Of a DNA stretch of 64,000 nt, positions 10,591-17,577 are shown piece after piece. Source of the stretch: Saccharicrinis carchari (GTDB lineage: Bacteria; Bacteroidota; Bacteroidia; Bacteroidales; Marinilabiliaceae); the NCBI RefSeq assembly GCF_900182605.1, contig NZ_FXTB01000001.1, forward strand, positions 1,116,001 through 1,180,000. Reading direction: 5' to 3'. The notes beneath the pieces were generated by a model, which was given only the letters and a program-made list of their open reading frames with translations, was not told the origin of the DNA and did not search any database. The stretch's first letter is position 1, and each line of letters begins with the position of its first letter. The position numbers and the translations under genes are program-made.

Positions 10591-10695
10591 TGTAATATTT
10601 TTATCAATTTAACCCTTGTTGTACGCTATTGCGGTGCAATCTTTAATTCTGTGCAAAAATAGTACAATCACATTAACATCAAATAAAAACCGCAG

Positions 10696-11430
10696 CTAAT
10701 TAAATCCTCTTTGTTTTTTTATGGTATTATACGCTTCGTTTACATGCTGAAATTTATTTTTGGCCGAAGCTTGAAACTCCTCTCCCAGATGGGCAATTTT
10801 ATCGGGGTGAAATTTAATGGCCATTCTTCGATAGGCTTTTTTCACTTCTTCATTGCTTGCCGTAGCCTCCACTTCCAATATCTTATAGGCTGATGTTGTA
10901 TCTTTTACGTACATATTTAGCACTGCATCATAATCTATCGTTGACAGTCCCAACAGCAATGCAATATGGCGTATCATATCCTGTTCGCTTTGGGGTATAT
11001 GGCCATCGGCATTGGCCACTCCAAAAAGCATATGTACAAGTTGCACACGCGAGTTATAATCTACATGGCGCGCTATTTGTGCGGCTACCTGCTCCAGTGG
11101 AATGTCCTTTGAGAGGATATCACGTAGCATCAAAAGTGCCTCTGCGGTCTTGCTTTCACTGAACGAACCACGCAGGTAGGCTTTAACAAAATCAAGCTCG
11201 GTACGCACCACTTTACCATCTGCTTTCATTACGGCAGCAATCAGAATCAGCAGGGCAGCTACAAAACCGTCGCGTGGATTACCAATGGCACTTCCTCTTT
11301 CAAAGTCGGTAGAAACCTTATCGGCCATAGTACCTACAACAAAACCAAGCAGTGCACCCACCGGGCCAAATACCCACCATCCTAAACCGGCTCCTAGTAA
11401 AGAGGAACCCGATATTTTAAATTTTTTCAT
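10696..11430 (-). CDS. TerB-like and DnaJ-domain membrane protein (DjlA-like)
   Basis: 244 residues from ATG 11430 (MKKFKISGSS); the frame extends further upstream to 11505, but that part overlaps a dispersed repeat region and is probably not coding. The order is: a glycine-rich hydrophobic hairpin at residues 8-37 (GAGLGWWVFGPVGALLGFVVG), a TerB/tellurite-resistance-like helical domain at about 65-165 (ADGKVVRTELDFVKAYL, ANADGHIPQSE), and a C-terminal J-domain with the HPD tripeptide (KFHPDK). J-domain proteins stimulate DnaK ATPase; DjlA-type proteins do this at the membrane. The specific client is unknown. Confidence 0.88.
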   Translation of the reverse strand: MKKFKISGSSLLGAGLGWWVFGPVGALLGFVVGTMADKVSTDFERGSAIGNPRDGFVAALLILIAAVMKADGKVVRTELDFVKAYLRGSFSESKTAEALLMLRDILSKDIPLEQVAAQIARHVDYNSRVQLVHMLFGVANADGHIPQSEQDMIRHIALLLGLSTIDYDAVLNMYVKDTTSAYKILEVEATASNEEVKKAYRRMAIKFHPDKIAHLGEEFQASAKNKFQHVNEAYNTIKKQRGFN

Positions 11431-11724
11431 CTTTTTATTGTTGATTTCATTTACCAAACGAAACTCGCCATTATAATCATTCCTCCTCCTGCTAAGGCAG
11501 GACAAGTAGTGTGAGAGAAAACTCTCATAGCTTGCCCCGACCCTTCGGAGGCTCGTTTCATCTGTAATAATCTACAAGCACCATGTACTCAAAGGCAATA
11601 CGAGGTTCACTATGTTTTTTGTGTCCTTTGGTTTCCTCCGTGTTCCCTATGGTCATTTATTTAAAAGAACCCCATTGCATGGCTTAAAATAAACTAACAA
11701 GCAAAGCACCTGTTGCATCAATAT
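11431..11724. other. Intergenic region with repeat sequence
   Basis: Between coaE and the TerB/DnaJ gene. It holds one copy of the dispersed repeat described at 11513-11564. At about 11612-11655 there is low-complexity text made of imperfect units around TCCTTTGG, TCCTCCGTG and TCCCTATGG, a style of degenerate repeat met in large environmental genomes. There is no open frame with coding character. Confidence 0.5.
11513..11564 (-). repeat. Dispersed intergenic repeat R1, copy A
   Basis: Read on the minus strand it begins GATGAAACGAGCC, then CCGAAGGGTCGGGGC, then CTATGAGAGTTTTCTCTC. The same about 50-base text with scattered substitutions occurs at 33193-33242 on the plus strand. Each copy has a short GC hairpin (CCGA...TCGG) and a GAGAG/CTCTC hairpin, the layout of a REP-like palindromic element. 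Confidence 0.7.
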
Positions 11725-12306
11725 CTATACCATCAATTCCTCATGTATGCGGAGCACTTGTGGAATCACCAAATCAACATCGTTGCAGGCAATAATATAA
11801 TCTGATTTATTCACCTTTTCTTTCTCCTCCATCTGATTTTTCATTCTGTCCAAAACCATTTTTTCACTTATTCCATCGCGACGCATAACACGCTTTATCC
11901 TAACACCTTGCGGTGCTGTTACTGTAACTACTTTATCAACTTGACGATAGGCGCCGCTTTCAAATAAAATGGCAGCTTCTTTAATCACATAGCTACAATA
12001 CCTATGCTTGCTCAACCATACTTTAAAATGCGCTGCAACGAGTGGATGAATAACAGCATTTAATTGTTGTAATAATTCCTTGTTGCTAAAAACCAAAGCG
12101 CCCACCTTATTCCTATTCAATTGGCCATTGTTGTAAATATCCTTACCAAAAAGCAAAGATACTTTCTTCACGATTTCCGGATGGGTGTTGGTCAAATGCC
12201 GTGCTTCAGTATCGGCATTATAAACCGGTACGCCTAAAACACCAAATATGTTGCACACGGTAGTTTTACCGCTGCCGATACCACCTGTTACCCCAACTGT
12301 TATCAT
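11725..12306 (-). CDS. coaE: Dephospho-CoA kinase
   Basis: 193 residues, standard for CoaE. The P-loop GGIGSGKTT is at residues 8-16; VYNADTEARHL carries the acidic residue of the nucleotide/substrate site, and VIKEAAILFESG and RVMRRDGISEKMVLDRMKNQ match the CoA-binding and lid regions. It phosphorylates dephospho-CoA in the final step of coenzyme A synthesis. Its ATG overlaps the stop of ybbR by four bases (ATGA), so the two are translationally coupled. Confidence 0.96.
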   Translation of the reverse strand: MITVGVTGGIGSGKTTVCNIFGVLGVPVYNADTEARHLTNTHPEIVKKVSLLFGKDIYNNGQLNRNKVGALVFSNKELLQQLNAVIHPLVAAHFKVWLSKHRYCSYVIKEAAILFESGAYRQVDKVVTVTAPQGVRIKRVMRRDGISEKMVLDRMKNQMEEKEKVNKSDYIIACNDVDLVIPQVLRIHEELMV

Positions 12307-13322
12307 CGTTCCTTAACTTTTTTAAACAAGCATTCCACAAACAATGGTGAGTAAGAAACGTTTTTAATGCCTTCGGGTTGTTTTAACATCCTTACCTTCA
12401 ACCGGTCGGGCAAACCGGGAGTAGTACTTGAATTAAAATCGACCGCAACAGAAAAATCCTGTATTTTAACCTTATTAAAACGGCTGGCAGCGACGGTAAA
12501 GCTAATACCTATATCGTCGGGGAAGGTTTTTAAAGCTAAGGTATCGGGCACATTAAGATGCTGAATGGGAATACGCATATTTTTTTGTGTATAAGGCTCA
12601 ATAGGAATACTTACAACCACCCTGGCCGGATTGAATGTAACATTAGCGATCTGTTCCAGACTCACATTTCGAATGAGTGAATCGCTCAATCCTTCATAAA
12701 CCATAAACTCCGTATTCACAAACAGAGTTGAATCCAGGAGCGAACCGGGACCTGCCACCTCAATACTGTCGGGTTTAATTGATACTTGTCCGGATTGATA
12801 ATACTGCTGCTTAAAATTTAACTGCGAATTAAACTTTACCGGTACCCGTTTACGTACTTTTTTTTCGAAATAGATAAAAAGTGTATCTGGTGAGATGGAT
12901 AACAACTCTACATCCTTAGGAAAAGCACCTGCAAAATTTTTAAAAATTTCGTGTGTTGGCAAATAAGCCCCATACCTATTTTCTGTTTCTATACGTCGGA
13001 AAGTGGAAACTTTAAGTAAATGCGGTTCTAAGAGCTTGCCCATATGGTAGGGTAAGATATTATAGCCCAGAGATTTAATTTCGATATTTAATTTATTTTG
13101 CGGTTTACCCAATAAAATAAAATCGTCGGGAAAATCGCCATATTTTACAGGGTACGATATGCTTGTAGTAAACTCCTTACGCAAGGCGTTTAAAAACCAG
13201 AGCCCTGTAGCAAGCACCAAAAACAACATAAACACCAACAAATCGCGGTTTTGCTTTACCGAAGCAAACTTTGTTTTGGCTTTATCTGACCACTTTGTTA
13301 TGTTATTTTTAAATTGCTTCAT
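12303..13322 (-). CDS. YbbR/CdaR-like membrane protein
   Basis: 339 residues. A cytosolic basic N-terminus is followed by one membrane helix (LLVFMLFLVLATGLWFLNAL, about residues 28-48) and an extracytoplasmic region of YbbR-like beta repeats (IPIEPY..., VKFNSQLNFKQQYYQSGQVSIKPDSIEVAGPGSLLDS-type segments). In Firmicutes YbbR/CdaR binds the diadenylate cyclase CdaA; in Bacteroidota the role is unproven and no cyclase gene is seen. An intrinsic terminator ends only about 10 bases before its start codon. It is coupled to coaE by a four-base overlap. Confidence 0.85.
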   Translation of the reverse strand: MKQFKNNITKWSDKAKTKFASVKQNRDLLVFMLFLVLATGLWFLNALRKEFTTSISYPVKYGDFPDDFILLGKPQNKLNIEIKSLGYNILPYHMGKLLEPHLLKVSTFRRIETENRYGAYLPTHEIFKNFAGAFPKDVELLSISPDTLFIYFEKKVRKRVPVKFNSQLNFKQQYYQSGQVSIKPDSIEVAGPGSLLDSTLFVNTEFMVYEGLSDSLIRNVSLEQIANVTFNPARVVVSIPIEPYTQKNMRIPIQHLNVPDTLALKTFPDDIGISFTVAASRFNKVKIQDFSVAVDFNSSTTPGLPDRLKVRMLKQPEGIKNVSYSPLFVECLFKKVKER

Positions 13323-13326
13323 AGTT

Positions 13327-13362
13327 AAAAAAGGCCAATAACCACAAATTTAGTTATTGGCC
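13327..13362 (-). terminator. Intrinsic terminator between yajC and ybbR
   Basis: A perfect 10-bp stem GGCCAATAAC/GTTATTGGCC with a 10-base loop is followed on the minus strand by T6. It lies 20 bases after the yajC stop and its T run is 4 bases upstream of the ybbR ATG, so it should end the nusB-DUF1573-yajC transcript, or attenuate read-through into ybbR-coaE. Confidence 0.85.
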
Positions 13363-13382
13363 CGGAATTAAAAAATTATCCT

Positions 13383-13703
13383 TTATCGTTTTGCTTGCGC
13401 ATCCGACATATCCATGATGATAGCCGACTTGTCGATTTTTATCAACACATCATTGGCTATCTCCATCATAACATGCGCATCTTTTATTTCGGCTACCTTG
13501 CCATAAATACCTCCGGTGGTAATTACCTTATCACCTTTTTTAAGTTCTTCGCGATATTTTTTCAATTCTTTTTGACGCTTCATTTGCGGGCGTATCATAA
13601 AAAAATAAAAAACCACGATAATTAAAAGAAAGGGCAATAGTTGTTGAACAACCCCAAATCCTCCTTCGGGAGCTCCTTGTAAAAAAACACTTTGTAAATT
13701 CAT
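13383..13703 (-). CDS. yajC: Preprotein translocase subunit YajC
   Basis: 106 residues with the YajC layout: a single N-terminal membrane helix (LLPFLLIIVVFYFFMIRPQMKR) followed at once by the basic KRQKELKKYREELKKGDKV and a small beta domain (VITTGGIYGKVAEI). YajC is an accessory of the SecYEG-SecDF holotranslocon in the inner membrane. It is third in the nusB - DUF1573 - yajC block, 14 bases after the DUF1573 gene. Confidence 0.95.
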   Translation of the reverse strand: MNLQSVFLQGAPEGGFGVVQQLLPFLLIIVVFYFFMIRPQMKRQKELKKYREELKKGDKVITTGGIYGKVAEIKDAHVMMEIANDVLIKIDKSAIIMDMSDAQAKR

Positions 13704-13717
13704 TGTAAAAAATTTAT

Positions 13718-14185
13718 CTAATTAATAACATTGGCCGTAACGACCAACTCTTTCATTTTGCTTTTAATATTTGCGTATATTCGAATCACTTTATACTGAT
13801 GTCCGGAAAAACCTCGCGAATCGAAGCGTACTTCAATTTCGCCCTCATTGCCGGGCAATAAAGGCTTTTTAGGGTACTTTACCAGCGTACAACCACAACC
13901 CGCCTCCACTTTATCAATAACCAGCGGATGATTTCCTGCGTTAGTAAAGTTGAAATAGCAACCTACTGTTTCCCCCGCTTTTACCTGGCCAAAAGTATGA
14001 AGCGTTTTTTCAAGTTGTATTTGTGTTTCCTGTGTTGCATGACTAACATCTTGTGTAGAACCGGATGAGTTGCATGCACCTAAGGCTATAAGCACCATTG
14101 CACTTGCAGCACAGCCCCATACCTTAGTTTTAAACTTTGTACACAATAACGCCGTACACCAGCGTGTCAACCTTTTACTTTTCAC
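13718..14185 (-). CDS. DUF1573 domain lipoprotein
   Basis: 155 residues from GTG 14185, overlapping nusB by 11 bases; TTG 14146 would give a more typical lipoprotein signal (MCTKFKTKVWG...), so the start is uncertain. The lipobox LGAC is near residues 35-38, followed by an immunoglobulin-like DUF1573 domain (TFGQVKAGETVGCYFNFTNAGN, EAGCGCTLVKYPKKPLLPG, RFDSRGFSGHQYKVI). The GCGCT pair of cysteines is typical of the family. It is probably anchored in the periplasm or outer membrane. The role is unknown, but its place between nusB and yajC is common in the phylum. Confidence 0.88.
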   Translation of the reverse strand: MKSKRLTRWCTALLCTKFKTKVWGCAASAMVLIALGACNSSGSTQDVSHATQETQIQLEKTLHTFGQVKAGETVGCYFNFTNAGNHPLVIDKVEAGCGCTLVKYPKKPLLPGNEGEIEVRFDSRGFSGHQYKVIRIYANIKSKMKELVVTANVIN

Positions 14186-15122
14186 CGTCCATTAATCCTT
14201 TTCCGGTTTTTTTAATTTGATTCGTTTCTTTCAGTTCCAGTATGGCTTTATCCAAAATACCATTAATAAACTGACCGCTTTTTTCAGTTGAGTAATGTTT
14301 GGCAATCTCAATATACTCGTTCATACTTACTTTAACCGGTATTTCAGAAAACTCAATCAATTCGGCCAGCGCAAGCTGCATTAATACAATATCTAAAAAG
14401 GCCACTCTTTCTACCTCCCAATTTTTAGAGTGTTTTTTTATCATTGCCAAGTAATCGTTATGATTAACGGCTGCTTTTCGGAAAAGCCTCTTCACAAATT
14501 CTTCATCGTCATCATCCTTAAAAGTATCCATAAGTTTTGGCGGCACCTCTTCATCCAAGGTTTTAACTGTTTTAACCACCATGCTCAAAACAAATTCTAC
14601 TTCGTCGTTCCAATAAATACTTTGCTCCTCAAAAGTGCTGTAAATAGGCTCAAAATAAGCGATAACTTTTTCAAACAGCTTGGCAATAAATTTCTTATCC
14701 AGTTCAAAAGAGCTGCCTTCGGCTATCATATAATCCTTATACTGCTGTGAATCAACAATGTGTGCATATAAACTTTTTACCACTTCTTTATGGTTCGCCC
14801 AATTATTGCCTTTTTGATCGAGGTATGTACGAACATCATCACAATCGGCCAGTTTAGAAAGTACTTTGTTAGTTATAAAACGTGTATTGGGATTTAACTC
14901 ATCGCTTGAAGCCAATTTTTTATTCCTACCATACTCTATCCGTCCCATGGCATAATCCCTAACCTCAAGTATTAAAAGAATATACAAATAGTATAAATCC
15001 AGTGATTTAGAAATACTATGAAACAGTTCTTTCTCGGAATTACCGATGCTTGTTTCGCTATGTTGATAGTGTGCATACAATATCTGCATCACCTTAACTC
15101 GTAGTAGACGTCTGTTTAACAT
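14175..15122 (-). CDS. nusB: Transcription antitermination factor NusB (long Bacteroidota form)
   Basis: 315 residues, over twice the E. coli length because of an N-terminal extension, which is normal in Bacteroidota. It starts MLNRRLLRVKVMQILYAHYQ. The NusB fold proper lies in the C-terminal about 140 residues (NWEVERVAFLDIVLMQLALAELIEF, IPVKVSMNEYIEIAKHYST, GQFINGILDKAI). NusB with NusE/S10 binds boxA RNA and supports rRNA antitermination. First gene of a leftward operon with the DUF1573 gene and yajC. Confidence 0.95.
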   Translation of the reverse strand: MLNRRLLRVKVMQILYAHYQHSETSIGNSEKELFHSISKSLDLYYLYILLILEVRDYAMGRIEYGRNKKLASSDELNPNTRFITNKVLSKLADCDDVRTYLDQKGNNWANHKEVVKSLYAHIVDSQQYKDYMIAEGSSFELDKKFIAKLFEKVIAYFEPIYSTFEEQSIYWNDEVEFVLSMVVKTVKTLDEEVPPKLMDTFKDDDDEEFVKRLFRKAAVNHNDYLAMIKKHSKNWEVERVAFLDIVLMQLALAELIEFSEIPVKVSMNEYIEIAKHYSTEKSGQFINGILDKAILELKETNQIKKTGKGLMDGEK

Positions 15123-15501
15123 TATTCAAAGAACTTTTAATATTTTAATTAGGCCGTAAAAATAGGTCTTTTTTAATATGATACCACATAAAAAGTAATA
15201 TTTCCTTACATATTCAATACAGCAAACGACCTACCACAAGCATAGGATAAAAAGAGTTTAAAAATATAAATATAAAAACTTAAAATGTTAAATTAAAAAC
15301 ATCGCTTCTATTTTATTTAGTAATTGATTACCTAAATATTATAACGTAATTGTGTCGTATTTAAAGTAAAAAAAATCATCTATTAAAGATTATAGTCAAT
15401 TTTAATTTGGAATAGTATACAATTATTAAAAAATAATTCCCATTTTTGAACAGCAATTAAGAAACAACTTTTTTATTCAATAAATTACAAATTGATTGAC
15501 G
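15123..15501. other. AT-rich divergent intergenic region
   Basis: About 380 bases, extremely AT-rich, between divergent nusB and the DUF3276 gene. It should contain both promoters, but no full consensus pair stands out. No RNA gene or repeat was seen. Confidence 0.5.
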
Positions 15502-15864
15502 ATGGAAGGATATGCGAAAAAAGAAGGTTTTGAAAAGAGAGAAAGAGATGAAATCTTTTCGAAAGCGGTGAGAGCAGGCAAAAGAACTTACTTTTTTGAC
15601 GTTAAAGCTACTCGCAAAAACGATTATTATTTAACGATTACGGAAAGTAAAAAAAAGTTTGAGCAAGATGGCAGATTCAGTTTCGAAAAGCATAAAGTTT
15701 TTCTGTACAAAGAGGATTTCGATAAGTTTGCCGATGGCCTGCAAGAAGTGGTAGATTACATCAAACAAAACCAACCGTTTGAGCAAGAACCAAAAGAAGA
15801 GCTGGCAGAAGTTTTGGAAACAAACGAGTACACCAACGTTGAGTTCGAGGATTTATCAGAATAA
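15502..15864 (+). CDS. DUF3276 PUR-alpha-like nucleic-acid-binding protein
   Basis: 120 residues from ATG 15502; a TTG two codons upstream is less likely. The core RAGKRTYFFDVKATRKND-YYLTITESKKKF followed by FSFEKHKVFLYKEDFDKFADGL is the PUR repeat of DUF3276, a family almost confined to Bacteroidota and spirochaetes, whose structures resemble eukaryotic Pur-alpha and bind nucleic acid. The tail is acidic. Single gene with its own terminator. The cellular target is not known. Confidence 0.92.
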   Translation: MEGYAKKEGFEKRERDEIFSKAVRAGKRTYFFDVKATRKNDYYLTITESKKKFEQDGRFSFEKHKVFLYKEDFDKFADGLQEVVDYIKQNQPFEQEPKEELAEVLETNEYTNVEFEDLSE

Positions 15865-15884
15865 AACAACTACATTTAAATAAC

Positions 15885-15918
15885 AATAAAAAAAGCTGCT
15901 CTGAGAGCAGCTTTTTTT
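15885..15918 (+). terminator. Intrinsic terminator downstream of the DUF3276 gene
   Basis: An AAAGCTGCTC-TGA-GAGCAGCTTT hairpin with a T7 tail, 20 bases past the stop codon. Confidence 0.9.
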
Positions 15919-16249
15919 ATTGTTATTTTTTTCCGGCTAACCGAAATTAATGATGATGATTCAAACTGACTCATAGTGACGAAAGCCGCTTCCCTTGATG
16001 TACGCCATGGTAATTTGTTTTTCAATCCTTTTATTATTACTGTTGCGGTAGTTGGTGCTTACCTTTTTTTATTTTGTTTTAACCCTTGACCACCACATGC
16101 CGATCTACTTTTCACGTGTTCAAGAACTACCCGGTAGAGGAGCTTCGGTGTTGGTAAAAAGCTTACCATAATTACCACAAATACCCGGTACAAGAACGTG
16201 GCGAAGGATTGGGCATAGCACGCTTATCATCACGTAAATTCCTGAACCT
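15919..16249. other. Intergenic region between convergent genes
   Basis: About 330 bases without coding character. It shows an imperfect direct repeat beginning ACCCGGTA near 16129 and near 16187, with GGTAAAAAGCTTACC as a small palindrome between them. No known element is recognised. Confidence 0.4.
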
Positions 16250-16558
16250 CTATTCAATGTATTTCGCCATTTTATCGTCAATGGTAACATCATGACCGGC
16301 TACCGATTGTATTTTTACGTAACACATTACCTTTTGGGCTCCTTGTGAGTAACATACGTTTTGAACACTTTTTACAACTTGCATTAATTCGTCGTAATGA
16401 CCTTCCAAAACCGTTTCGAATGGGCTTACGGTATAATTTACGCCCGACTCTTCTATCACTTTAATCGCACTATCAACAATCGCATAAGCGTCTTTTTCAG
16501 TAGAGATGGGCAGCACTTGCACCGCCACATTTACCATATTCTGATTTAAATAATCCAT
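16250..16558 (-). CDS. MTH1187-family thiamine-binding protein
   Basis: 102 residues, the full length of the MTH1187/YkoF-like (DUF77) family. VNVAVQVLPIS at the start of the fold, AIVDSAIKVIEESGVNYTVSPFET and VLEGHYDELMQVVKSVQ match the ferredoxin-like family pattern. Relatives bind thiamine as small cytosolic oligomers, and some occur with thiamine transport genes. No thiamine genes are near. It sits 14 bases after an unknown gene on the same strand, likely one transcript. Confidence 0.88.
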   Translation of the reverse strand: MDYLNQNMVNVAVQVLPISTEKDAYAIVDSAIKVIEESGVNYTVSPFETVLEGHYDELMQVVKSVQNVCYSQGAQKVMCYVKIQSVAGHDVTIDDKMAKYIE

Positions 16559-16572
16559 GTTAAGTTTTATGT

Positions 16573-17346
16573 TTAATTGTACTCTTCCGTGCTGCCTTTA
16601 CTTTCATCGCGGGCTTCCTGCACCATATTCCTTATTTCCTCTACAGACAGTTTCTTAACATTGGTAACAATAAATGATGACATTAAAAAATCGCCCATCT
16701 GATTACATTCTTTCACTACTTTGTTTATAGTATCCTTAACGTTTACAGCAAAATCAAGCAGTCCGGTTATCATAAACATATCCTTTTCAATTTTCACCTC
16801 TTCAACAACACCGCTGTTTTCATCAAAAACATAATCGATTTCTTTTTGAACCAGTTCTTTTTGCCACTCAGCAAGCTCAAGACCCTCGTTGGCCACCAAT
16901 ACAATAAAGTAACGCAAATTACTACCCTGACCACCCATTCCTGTAGAAACGAAAATAGGGGCTTCACCCAGCAACGAAGTCTCCAGCACCATTTTTGATT
17001 CTTGAAAAGCCATTTTGCTCCATTGCTCCAGTCCGGCATCCGGCTTTTCGCGATAGGCCTCCAGCGCACGGTAGGCCACAGGGTCGTCTATTTTAGCCAA
17101 AGACGATAATAGTTTCTTTTTTTCATCAATGTCAAGCGCTGGATTCAACAAGCCATCTTTTTGATCTATAAGCGCTTTTTTATCCAACCCATCGTATAGT
17201 TTTTTCGACATGTCAAAATACTCCATCTGCAGCTCCACGTCCACCTCATCTTCTATTACCGAAATGGTGTTTTTACCATTCCTCAACAGCTCCTGCAATC
17301 GCTGATATGCCTTATTAAAATCTATCTCTTCTTTCATACTCTCCAT
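16573..17346 (-). CDS. Conserved hypothetical protein
   Basis: About 257 residues from ATG 17346 (MESMKEEIDFNKAY); ATG 17337 is an alternative, and the longer frame to 17439 adds an implausible hydrophobic lead. The protein is soluble, acidic and mainly helical in its first 120 residues. It then has an alpha/beta part with GEAPIFVSTGMGGQGSNLRYF near residues 125-145 and a C-terminal VEEVKIEKDMFMITGLLDFAVNVKDTINKV-type segment. I do not recognise a domain. It is probably co-transcribed with the thiamine-binding MTH1187 gene, the only functional hint. Confidence 0.7.
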   Translation of the reverse strand: MESMKEEIDFNKAYQRLQELLRNGKNTISVIEDEVDVELQMEYFDMSKKLYDGLDKKALIDQKDGLLNPALDIDEKKKLLSSLAKIDDPVAYRALEAYREKPDAGLEQWSKMAFQESKMVLETSLLGEAPIFVSTGMGGQGSNLRYFIVLVANEGLELAEWQKELVQKEIDYVFDENSGVVEEVKIEKDMFMITGLLDFAVNVKDTINKVVKECNQMGDFLMSSFIVTNVKKLSVEEIRNMVQEARDESKGSTEEYN

Positions 17347-17520
17347 GTTTAAGAACTGCAAAAATAACAAACCTATTTGGTTTCCCGAACCTAAACCATT
17401 TATAAACGTTATAAAAAATCGCCCGGTAAAAATGAACACCTGGCATTAAAACACATTTAGCTGTAGGTAACAATAAGGTAGGCATTTTAGCTTATTATAA
17501 AAAATCCCTATTTGTTGGTA

Positions 17521-17551
17521 TTTGAGGTGCAGTTTTATAACTATACATTTG
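17521..17551 (+). promoter_or_regulatory. Bacteroidota-type promoter of feoAB
   Basis: TTTG at 17521-17524 (-33 box), 19 bases, then TACATTTG at 17544-17551 (-7 box, TAnnTTTG consensus). The start codon at 17578 implies a leader of about 20 bases. No clear Fur or DtxR box was recognised. Confidence 0.75.
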
Positions 17552-17577
17552 TTGATCATTTTGAGGGAGTCAGGTAA

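Noticed and set aside
11431-11505. N-terminal extension of the TerB/DnaJ protein
   Set aside because: The added residues are not hydrophobic or conserved-looking and run toward the R1 repeat region; ATG 11430 gives a sensible membrane protein N-terminus.
16129-16200. Attachment site or IS end from the ACCCGGTA direct repeat
   Set aside because: No transposase or integrase nearby and the repeat is short and imperfect.
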